This document shows positions 36,005 to 42,809 of a DNA stretch of 64,000 nt, one piece after another (the first letter of the stretch is position 1; every line of letters begins with the position of its first letter). The notes below the pieces were generated by a model that saw only the letters and a list, made by a program, of their open reading frames with translations, did not search any database and had not been told where the DNA came from. A program made the translations under genes and the position numbers. The stretch is from contig NZ_RJRZ01000001.1 in the NCBI RefSeq assembly GCF_003993775.1, positions 533,228-597,227 of the forward strand, written 5' to 3'. Source of the DNA: Frigidibacter oleivorans. Lineage in GTDB: Bacteria > Pseudomonadota > Alphaproteobacteria > Rhodobacterales > Rhodobacteraceae.

Positions 36005-36891
36005 CAGCCGGCGCTCTTCTTGCGGGGGCCGCCGCTGCCGGCCGGACGCTTGGCCGCGGGTTTGGAAGCGGATTTGGCGACGGTCTTCTTCTCGGCCCCG
36101 CCGCTGGCCTTCAGGCTTTCGCGCAGCGCCTCCATCAGGTCGACCACGTTCTCGCCCTTGGGCCGGGCCTTGTCGTCGCCGGTCAGGGCGCGCGGGGTCT
36201 TGCGGTTCTTGCGCTTCGCCTCGATCAGCGCCCGCAGCGCCTGGTCGTAATGATCCTCGAAGGCCGAGGCGTCGAAGGGCGCGGTCTTGCGGTCGATCAG
36301 CTGGGTAGCGACGGCCAGAAGCTCCTTGTCCGCCGGTTCGTCCTCGATCCCGGAGAACAGCGGCTCCGCCTCGCGGATCTCGTCGGCGTAGTAGAGCGTC
36401 TCCATCAGCAGCCCGTCGCCGCAGGGCCGCACCGCGCAGAGATATTCCTTCCCGCGCATGGCCAGCTGCCCCAGCCCGACCTTGTTGGCCTGCCGCAGCG
36501 CGTCGCGCACCACGCGATAGGCATCCTCGGCCAGATCGTCCGTGGGCACGACGTAATAGGGCTTGTCGTAGTAAAGCGGCGCGATCTCGTCCGAGGACAC
36601 GAACTGCACCAGCTCGAAGGTCTTCTTCGTCTCCAGCCGGATCGCCTCGATCTCGGCCGGTTCGATCAGCAGGTATTCGTCGTCGCCCAGCTCGTAACCC
36701 TTCAGGATCTCGTCGGTCTTGACCGGCCCGATCCCCGGCACGGTCTTTTCATAGCGGACGGGCTGGCCGCTCGGCTTGTGGATCTGGCGGAAGCTGACAC
36801 GCGCGCCGCTGCGCGTGGCGCTGTGGATCTCGACCGCGATCGAGACCAGCGACAGCCGCAATTGACCCTTCCAGACAGCGCGCGATGCCAT
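36004..36891 (-). CDS. ku: Ku DNA end-binding protein
   Basis: This 295-residue bacterial Ku opens with WKGQLRLSLVSIAVEIHSAT and contains the bridge/core segments FRQIHKPSGQPVRYEKTVPGIGPV and ELGDDEYLLIEPAEIEAI. The C-terminal tail is lysine-rich (KKTVAKSASKPAAKRPAG). It binds broken DNA ends as a homodimer and recruits LigD. The ATG at 36891 is chosen for GGAGG just upstream. It is the first gene of ku-ligD. The accessory island begins within ~120 bases on the other side. Confidence 0.96.
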   Translation of the reverse strand: MASRAVWKGQLRLSLVSIAVEIHSATRSGARVSFRQIHKPSGQPVRYEKTVPGIGPVKTDEILKGYELGDDEYLLIEPAEIEAIRLETKKTFELVQFVSSDEIAPLYYDKPYYVVPTDDLAEDAYRVVRDALRQANKVGLGQLAMRGKEYLCAVRPCGDGLLMETLYYADEIREAEPLFSGIEDEPADKELLAVATQLIDRKTAPFDASAFEDHYDQALRALIEAKRKNRKTPRALTGDDKARPKGENVVDLMEALRESLKASGGAEKKTVAKSASKPAAKRPAGSGGPRKKSAG

Positions 36892-37016
36892 GATGCCTCC
36901 GTCCGCCGCGCCCGATGGCGGCCCTGCTGCGAAACGCCGCAGGGGGCGGTGCCGGTTCCCGAGGCCGCGCGGTTGGCTGCCGATTTCTCGCGCATGATCG
37001 GTTATAAGGAGGAATG

Positions 37017-37103
37017 ATGAACTTTGCTCAACAAGGAACCGCACCGATATGCTTCCACACACCTTGCAAGAGGATACGTTGTCCAACGTCCGACGCGGCA
37101 TAA
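37017..37103 (+). CDS. Possible 28-residue leader peptide
   Basis: A short frame starting MNFAQQGTAPICFHTPCK follows a perfect Shine-Dalgarno sequence AAGGAGG at 37006-37012, the strongest one in this island. Its stop TAA overlaps an in-frame ATG (37103) of the downstream membrane-protein gene as TAATG. It may be a real leader that couples translation to the next gene, or the SD may be fortuitous. No homology is recognised. Confidence 0.35.
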   Translation: MNFAQQGTAPICFHTPCKRIRCPTSDAA

Positions 37104-38128
37104 TGCTTATAGCGCTATTAACGCTTGCGATCTGCGAGAGCGGGGTCACGGAGGTTGATGTCTTTCACACACTATCGCTGGGAGCAAATACGTCTCCGAG
37201 ACCAATCGAGATCGATTCCATAAAAACTTTACTCGCCTTGCTTACGGTTTACCTCTTGGGCCGCATTATTTTCCTAGTTCCTTCAGAAGTTTTCAAACAG
37301 AACAAGGAACATCAAGATGTATTGGCTGGCGCCCGATCGATTGCCGCCGGAACAGAGGAAGCCCTAGCGCAGGCAGCACAATCGTCCGTAAACATTTCTA
37401 AACGCCTCGAAGAATTTCGACTCGACGACGAACACAAAGCGCTAACTCAATTATGCAAGCAAGCTTTGGCCGGCTTGTCCTGCGAAACACTCGAGTTATT
37501 GCGCCAGCCGGATTTCGAGACCCTCATAGTAGAGGCACTCACCACAGACGCACCTGATGCAGACGAAGACGGAAAGAAGATGTTTCTACGAGATCGAGAG
37601 CGCGCGCTCGCTTGCCTTCGGGAATACAATTACACTTTGCCCGCTCGCCTCCAACAGACGTTTTTATCCCTGAACCACAGCGTGGAAGACCTTGCCAAAC
37701 TTGACGAGTCAGTTCAGCAGGAGCTCAGCGGCCTAATTGAGAAAACTTCAAACCTGAGCTGCCTCTCACAGGAGTACAGCAATGACGTGCAAGAAATAAT
37801 TCGCCAGTTTGAACGGGCGATTGCCGATTCGAGAAGGTGGGTAGGAGCTGAAAGATTACTATTCGGAATTGCAACTCCATTCGCTATCGGGGGGCTGACG
37901 CTCCTTTCCATCCTCAAAACTTGGCCTGCCACGACAGAAGGATTATCTTTTGACTTTTGGGAACTTCTCGCCGTTGTAGTGTTTTCGCTGCTTGGCGTAT
38001 CTGCCGCTACCCGATCTGGCCTAAGAACGGTTCTTGATCGCATTGACCGGCAACTGAGCCAAGCCAATCAGAGGTCGAGGAAGCATGCAAGAGCAAGCCT
38101 TCGCAAATCGCGGCAATACGAGCGGTAA
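37049..38128 (+). CDS. Unrecognised membrane protein with coiled-coil region (accessory island)
   Basis: This 359-residue protein (341 if the coupled ATG at 37103 is used) matches no family I know. Hydrophobic segments lie at about 17-30, 55-76, 280-294 and 310-328. Between them lies a long charged helical region of coiled-coil character (SSVNISKRLEEFRLDDEHKA; SNDVQEIIRQFERAIADSRRW). The C-terminal hairpin RLLFGIATPFAIGGLTLLSILKTWPA is shared with a gene fragment at 39310-39759. Codon use and base composition are far less GC-rich than ku or the prophage, indicating transfer. N-terminal anchor, cytoplasmic coils and C-terminal hairpin would fit a membrane-localised sensor or defence effector, but no catalytic motif is present. 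Confidence 0.7.
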   Translation: MLPHTLQEDTLSNVRRGIMLIALLTLAICESGVTEVDVFHTLSLGANTSPRPIEIDSIKTLLALLTVYLLGRIIFLVPSEVFKQNKEHQDVLAGARSIAAGTEEALAQAAQSSVNISKRLEEFRLDDEHKALTQLCKQALAGLSCETLELLRQPDFETLIVEALTTDAPDADEDGKKMFLRDRERALACLREYNYTLPARLQQTFLSLNHSVEDLAKLDESVQQELSGLIEKTSNLSCLSQEYSNDVQEIIRQFERAIADSRRWVGAERLLFGIATPFAIGGLTLLSILKTWPATTEGLSFDFWELLAVVVFSLLGVSAATRSGLRTVLDRIDRQLSQANQRSRKHARASLRKSRQYER

Positions 38129-38744
38129 TCACGCTCAGGACCTACACTTGCGCGACCTCAGCAAGGGTCCGATCTTACGGAGCCGTCGGCTGTCAGCATC
38201 GCTGTGGTGGCTCTGGTGTGAACGATAGAGGGGCGGCAGTCGAAACTGAAGGCATGTATATAGGTGTCACCGTAGATCCAGTGTTGTCGGACGAGGCGCC
38301 CTGCCGCCCCCGCTCCCTTCCCCGCGATCTGCACTCAGTTGGTCCTCTAGGCGCCGGAGGTACTCGCGTGACAACATTGCGGCAGAGCGGATCAAGGTAG
38401 AACAGGTGCCGGGCAACGCCACGGATAACTCCGTTTCACAGGCGTTAAAGACCGCTTCAAGGCCCTGCGACAGATCGCCCCCCGGTCGCCGCCGCCGCGC
38501 TTCCGGGCGGGTGACGCTTCAAGAACGCTCGCAAGCCCATACGCCTTGCGTTCCCTCGGATAAGTCGCTGTATAGAGGATATTTTTCGCTTTTCCGGATG
38601 ACCCCACCTGATCCCGGATCACTGCAGGAATAGGTGTCAGCCGACGCCCCGCACAGCCGCTGTAGCGTGACAGCAAAATTTGCAGTGTGTGACAGCAGAA
38701 CTTGCAGCGGAGTTATTTCCGAAGCCCCGTCGCTGGCCAGCAGA
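38129..38744. other. Gene-free stretch of the accessory island
   Basis: I see no supported gene in these ~616 bases. A minus-strand frame of 94 codons (38392-38676) has no recognisable domain or clear ribosome site. The stretch carries IS-end-like direct repeats at 38667-38708 and otherwise looks like scrambled remnant DNA between two accessory genes. Confidence 0.5.
38667..38708 (+). repeat. Pair of 20-bp direct repeats, possible insertion-sequence end remnant
   Basis: Two 20-base units, at 38667-38686 and 38689-38708, are 17/20 identical (core GTGACAGCA.AA.TTGCAG) with a 22-base period. A related GTGTCAGC starts at 38634. Closely spaced repeats near a TGTC end recall the transposase-binding arrays at the ends of IS21-type elements. 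No transposase gene is present, so at most a relic is left. Confidence 0.4.
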
Positions 38745-39332
38745 TCACGCGGTCTTCCTGATCGATGTGGGCATGACGTCGGTGCGCTGCGGCCTCATGC
38801 CACCAGACATCGAGAAGAAGATCTGACGCTGCAGGGCCAGTTCGCGCGGATCGATGTATTTCGGCGTCCTCGCCTTCTTCCGACCGGCCTCCGCAGCAGA
38901 CACGCTATCGAACATGAAGGGCACCCGAATCGACGCTCCGGCAAAGATCTCCTCAAGGCTCAAAATCTGAATGGCCGGATAGGAACCAAAATCCGTTTCA
39001 ACCGAGCCTGCTGCTCGGGCTTCCTCAAGCATTCCTTTGGTCGGCTCCCGCGCGCAGATAAAGACCGCAATTGCGTTGGGATCTCGGTTGAAATCCCGTT
39101 CGCGCCGAAGAGTGCCCGCGAGATCCCGAATCATACTCGGATTAACGTTCTGCCCGCCCTTCACCGAAATGATCCCGCGGCTGGCGTCCCTTTGTTCGTC
39201 CTTGCCAGTCAGGAAGAAGAAGGTCCCATCGACCCCACCGTCGCCTCGATACTTGCCCGAATGCATCCCCCCAACACGAAGGACAGCCCATTCCTCGAAC
39301 TGGAACGTGTTGGATGAAGCTAGATATTTCAT
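38745..39332 (-). pseudogene. C-terminal fragment of a DNA methyltransferase-type protein (restriction endonuclease-like domain)
   Basis: The 195 residues from Met at 39332 begin FQFEEWAVLRVGG, then GDGGVDGTFFF, IISVKGGQNVNPSMIRDLAGTL, FICAREPTKGMLEEARAAG and PAIQILSLEEIFAG. This is the C-terminal domain that follows the catalytic part in a class of adenine-specific site methyltransferases (Mrr-like nuclease-related fold). The methyltransferase domain itself is missing. Upstream sequence on this strand is only the antisense of another gene fragment, so the gene is truncated at its 5' end. An independently functioning small protein cannot be excluded. Confidence 0.6.
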
Positions 39333-39759
39333 CAACGTCCACGAACACTGGCTTCCCGCCTTTGTGACGAAAAAACTGAGATCTGCCCACAAAACAATCG
39401 ACAAGACAGAAATGGCCTTCGCTCGATTTGGCGAGATCCAGAGCGAAATAGTGGAAAGCTCGAGAGAATTGAACCGCCTCCTGGAGAATTCCAGAGACGA
39501 AAACTCCAAGATTATTCTGCAGTATGAGAAGGCGGCACGCGATACAAGATTGTCAGGGAGGGTGGATCGACTGGTATTCGGAGTGGTTACTCCATTCTTA
39601 ATGGGAGGGATAACCTTTTTGGCAATCTGGAAGACTTGGCCTGCGGGCGCCAACGGAATTTCTCCAAGTTGGAGGGATGCTTTATATTTGTTGGCATTCA
39701 CGGCGCTCGGCGTCTTCTGTACTATCCGTTGGACGGATTATAGTGCTTCGAAAGCTTAG
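39310..39759 (+). pseudogene. C-terminal fragment of a paralogue of the 37-38 kb membrane protein
   Basis: The frame from the TTG/GTG codons near 39307-39310 (first ATG 39412, 115 residues) ends in RLVFGVVTPFLMGGITFLAIWKTWPAGANG. This aligns with RLLFGIATPFAIGGLTLLSILKTWPATTEG of the intact island gene. Alignment continues back through the helical region to about residue 197 of that protein and stops at 39325 or so, where the methyltransferase-like fragment begins on the other strand. The N-terminal anchor half is therefore missing. The two copies are diverged, so this is an old paralogue and not a recent duplication. A shortened two-helix product could still be made from 39412. Confidence 0.6.
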
Positions 39760-39897
39760 TCGCTATTTCCGAGGGCAGAGGTAGAAATGCGTCGATCTTC
39801 GACTTTTTTCGTCGATGCTGGCCACCACCTGAACCTCCGAAATCGGTCCCCGTGGCGGGAGGCGTTGGCGCGCCTCCCGGCCCCTCGTGGGCCTTAT
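39760..39897. other. Candidate prophage end region
   Basis: These are 138 bases between the last island fragment and the last prophage gene. CGTCGAT occurs twice (39789 and 39811) around a T-tract, and GC content rises sharply to the right. The end of a Mu-like element should lie close by. The other end is outside the window, so terminal repeats and target duplication cannot be compared. Confidence 0.35.
39856..39879 (-). terminator. Terminator-like hairpin at the end of the prophage late operon
   Basis: A perfect 9-bp stem (CGGGAGGCG, 39856-39864; complement 39871-39879) with a 6-base loop lies 19 bases after the stop of the last late gene. There is no clear T-run, so termination would depend on stem strength or Rho. 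Confidence 0.5.
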
Positions 39898-40254
39898 CTA
39901 GATCGGCACGTTCTCACCGATCCAACTCGCTGCGGCCTCGATAAACAGAGCGTTGCGCTCCTGCAGTTCCGGAGTCAGTTCCGGCCATGGCACGATACTG
40001 GGGTGGGTTTTAGCGACGGCGTCGTAGACCTCACCCCACGTCCAGCCCCCCTTGCGCAGAGTGGTGATGAACACCTGATGTACCGCGGACGGCGAGACCG
40101 ACTCGACCTCCACGCCGCAGGCGACGAAGCCGACCACCGCGGAGGCGAACTCCCTCACCCAAGTCTCAGCCTCGTCCCAACCCTCTGACGCGGGATCCGC
40201 GGCGAGGCAATAGCGCGCAGCGGCCTCGATCTGCGCGTCGGTCATCTCGGTCAT
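39898..40254 (-). CDS. RyR-domain phage protein
   Basis: This 118-residue protein has a C-terminal half GGWTWGEVYDAVAKTHPSIVPWPELTPE..ERNALF that fits the RyR repeat family (W-x-x-G ... D-x-x-x-K-x-H-P-x-x-V-P ... L-F) found in ryanodine receptors and in many phage proteins of unknown role. The N-terminal MTDAQIEAAARYCLAADP is the helical start common in the phage versions. The ATG at 40254 overlaps the tail-fibre stop (ATGA). It is the last gene of the late operon, a position often held by accessory genes. Confidence 0.65.
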   Translation of the reverse strand: MTEMTDAQIEAAARYCLAADPASEGWDEAETWVREFASAVVGFVACGVEVESVSPSAVHQVFITTLRKGGWTWGEVYDAVAKTHPSIVPWPELTPELQERNALFIEAAASWIGENVPI

Positions 40255-42725
40255 CCGTCGATCTCCCACTCCACCCAGTTGGCATCGGAAGCGTTGCTCG
40301 AGCGCACGTCGACATAGCCGCCTGCACCCGTCGTCATCAGTTCGACCGTCAGGTTCCCCTTGTTGTCGATCGCGGTTGTCTGGCTGTGCCGAACCGTCAG
40401 CTGGGTCTGGTAGATCGGATCGCCGGTCCGCCGGTACATGCCGGGGATGGGGATGCGCGCATATCCGCCAGAAAGCTGAGCCCGGCCCCGTCGCTCGCTC
40501 GCCACCGCGCTCATGACATTGCCGCGACGGACGGGTCCGGCCCCACCTGCAGCGCCGCCCCGCACCAGGTTCGAGCCGTAACCAGGCACCCGACAGCCAT
40601 TGAGGATCACGTCGGACGCGCTGCGCGTTGCAGCGACGTGGACCGCCCATTGGCCGGCCGCCTCAAGCGGGATCTGCACCCCCTGCATCGCCAGCGGTTC
40701 GTCGATCCCTTCGCCGATCTCGTTGAGATAGACGATCTGATCCAGAACGAGTCCGTCCCGGCCGCGCAGCAAAGTCCCGTCGATCTCGCCGCCGCGCGTC
40801 GCGAGTGCGTAGCCCCCGGCGCCCGCGCGCGAGTTGCGCTCGACCTTGCCGCCCTTGACGACATGCCCGTAGTTCAACGAGAGGCCGCTGCGCCCGTTCA
40901 TGTACACATGCGGGTTGTAGATCTCTGGCCGTCGACCATCCGTGCGGCACACGATGCCATCGAAGGCGTTGTAGGCGGCGGTGGGGGCGTTCAGGCGCAC
41001 GTCGGCCGAGCGGAGCTGAAACCCGGCATCGCCCCTGCTGCCGAAGGCGCGCGGGGCGTTGAAGACGATGTTTCGGCCGGTGTCGTGCGTGTCGTAGATC
41101 GCCAGGTTGCAGTTGCGGCCTGTCACATCGGTGAAGGTGAGGTTGTGGGGCTCGCCATAGCTGGCCGACCAGACTACCGAAATCGCATGCCGGCAGTCCC
41201 AAAAATCGCCGCCGATCACCTCCAGCCCGTCGACGAACCCGCCGACGCCGATCCCGTACCAGGCGATATGGCCGATGCTCGCATCGAGGATGGTCACGTC
41301 GATGCAGCCGTGCCCGATGCGGATCGCGTTCACGCCGGAGTTGGTGTCCGGACCGTTCCTGGGCTTGCTGCCGTATATCGAGGGCGCCACGATGGTGACG
41401 CGGGCGCAATAACCAAAGTAGAGGCCGAAGGCGATCTCGGTATCGAAGTCCTCCCGGTTGATGTTCGGACACTCGATGTAGATGTTCTCGAGCATGGTCG
41501 GCTGGCCGGCCACCGCCGCGTCCGCCACGAGGAAATCATCGTAGAGCGGCTTGTCGAAATAGAAGGTCAAGCCGACGCGGGCCACAATCCGACCGATCCA
41601 CGCCACCTTACCGCCTTCGGTATTCGTGCCACGGATCGGTTTGTTGGATCGCAGCTCTACCCATTTGCCCACGTCCCAGGAAGCGCCCGGGTCGGTCAGG
41701 AGGGTCATCTGCGAACTTCCCTCGGGGGCGTCGGCAGCCAGATCAAACCAGACCGTAGGTTCCGAACCGGCGATGTTCAGGCAGCTCGACTTCTGCGTCG
41801 GCATCAGCCGCGCGTCTTTGGCGAAGGACAGGTGAACATCCGACCGTCGGATCAGCAGCTGCGTGTCAAAGCCGTACTCGCCGGTGTCGAAATGCACCTT
41901 GCCTTCGGCCGCGACCGCCTTTGCAAGACCGGTGGTATCCAGCGGCGAACGGCCACCGATCAGCCCATAGGCGCGCGCGCTCCGCCCGGCAGGACCGGAC
42001 AGCACCTTGAGCTTGGGACCGCTCGTCCCGGTGTAGTCCAGGTCGGGCTGACCCGCGTCGGCCGCCAAGACTTCATAGGCCCCACCACCTGGAAGGTCGA
42101 CGGTATCGCCCCCCGCAACCGCAATCTGATCGCCCGTCGCGCCGGAATAGCGCAGCCGCGCGGCCAGGTCGCCGAAGGTGCGCAGCCGATAAGGCGATCC
42201 CGCAAGGGCCAGATTGGCCGCCTGCTGCGCTGCCTGTACGCCCCCGTCGAAATCCCCGATCTGGTCGAGCCGCGCCTCGACCTTGGCCTGATAGTGGCGC
42301 GCCGAGTAGAGTCCGTCCGCGACAGCCTGATCCTCGGGGGTCGCGGCCCAGGCCTTTGACTCCTCGCGGGCCTGGCGCGCCTCCTCGGCGCTCAGATCGT
42401 AGGTCAGGATCGCCGGGATGGGCGCGCGCTGGACCCACTCCCCGGCCACCCGCTCATAGACGCCGCCCTCGGGCTCGTTGGAGATGACCGCGCCGTAGGC
42501 TCCGTCCTCGGCGTCGACCGCCTCCAGCTCCTCCAGGGTGGAGCGGAAGGCCGTCATCGACGCCATGCCGGCATCGACCATCTCGGCGAAAGCCGGTGTC
42601 GACATCAGCTGGCGGGCAAGATCGAGGACGGTGATGCGGCGGGACGAGCCCTCGCGGTTGCCGACGAGCTCGTCGATCAGCGACGCCGGGGTCAGCCGCC
42701 CGGTCGGCACACCTGCAGTTGCCAT
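40251..42725 (-). CDS. Phage tail fibre/spike protein with right-handed beta-helix
   Basis: This 824-residue protein has an N-terminal ~200-residue helical attachment region (LTPASLIDELVGNREGSSRRITVLDLARQL; LYSARHYQAKVEARL). A pectate-lyase/spike-like parallel beta-helix from about 260-700 is marked by repeated short turns (NIYIECPNINRE, VTIVAPSIYG, GLEVIGGDFWDCRHAI, IYNPHVYMNGRSGLSL). It probably forms the receptor-binding fibre or a polysaccharide-degrading spike at the tail tip. The last 60 residues may form a trimerisation cap. It follows the gpJ-like gene after an 84-base gap with two hairpins. Confidence 0.8.
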   Translation of the reverse strand: MATAGVPTGRLTPASLIDELVGNREGSSRRITVLDLARQLMSTPAFAEMVDAGMASMTAFRSTLEELEAVDAEDGAYGAVISNEPEGGVYERVAGEWVQRAPIPAILTYDLSAEEARQAREESKAWAATPEDQAVADGLYSARHYQAKVEARLDQIGDFDGGVQAAQQAANLALAGSPYRLRTFGDLAARLRYSGATGDQIAVAGGDTVDLPGGGAYEVLAADAGQPDLDYTGTSGPKLKVLSGPAGRSARAYGLIGGRSPLDTTGLAKAVAAEGKVHFDTGEYGFDTQLLIRRSDVHLSFAKDARLMPTQKSSCLNIAGSEPTVWFDLAADAPEGSSQMTLLTDPGASWDVGKWVELRSNKPIRGTNTEGGKVAWIGRIVARVGLTFYFDKPLYDDFLVADAAVAGQPTMLENIYIECPNINREDFDTEIAFGLYFGYCARVTIVAPSIYGSKPRNGPDTNSGVNAIRIGHGCIDVTILDASIGHIAWYGIGVGGFVDGLEVIGGDFWDCRHAISVVWSASYGEPHNLTFTDVTGRNCNLAIYDTHDTGRNIVFNAPRAFGSRGDAGFQLRSADVRLNAPTAAYNAFDGIVCRTDGRRPEIYNPHVYMNGRSGLSLNYGHVVKGGKVERNSRAGAGGYALATRGGEIDGTLLRGRDGLVLDQIVYLNEIGEGIDEPLAMQGVQIPLEAAGQWAVHVAATRSASDVILNGCRVPGYGSNLVRGGAAGGAGPVRRGNVMSAVASERRGRAQLSGGYARIPIPGMYRRTGDPIYQTQLTVRHSQTTAIDNKGNLTVELMTTGAGGYVDVRSSNASDANWVEWEIDG

Positions 42726-42748
42726 GTCTCACCCTCGGCCCGAAGTTT

Positions 42749-42765
42749 CGCCGCAGGATGCGGCG
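42749..42765 (-). terminator. Hairpin between gpJ-like gene and tail fibre gene
   Basis: A perfect 7-bp stem CGCCGCA/TGCGGCG with a 3-base loop lies 24 bases upstream of the fibre start codon. It may limit read-through or structure the fibre mRNA leader. Confidence 0.45.
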
Positions 42766-42777
42766 AGACGGGCGCGC

Positions 42778-42802
42778 GATCCGCCCGCAAGCACCTGCGG
42801 GG
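42778..42802 (-). terminator. Repeated hairpin (copy A) after the gpJ-like gene
   Basis: The 14 bases GATCCGCCCGCAAG, with stem CCCGCA (42784-42789) pairing to TGCGGG (42796-42801), recur at 55474-55497 after another prophage gene. The loop differs but the stem is identical. It lies eight bases after the gpJ-like stop. Confidence 0.5.
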
Positions 42803-42809
42803 CCGGGCT

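Noticed and set aside
38392..38676. A 94-codon minus-strand frame in the accessory island
   Set aside because: There is no ribosome site, no recognisable domain, and it runs into the repeat region; evidence is insufficient to call it a gene.
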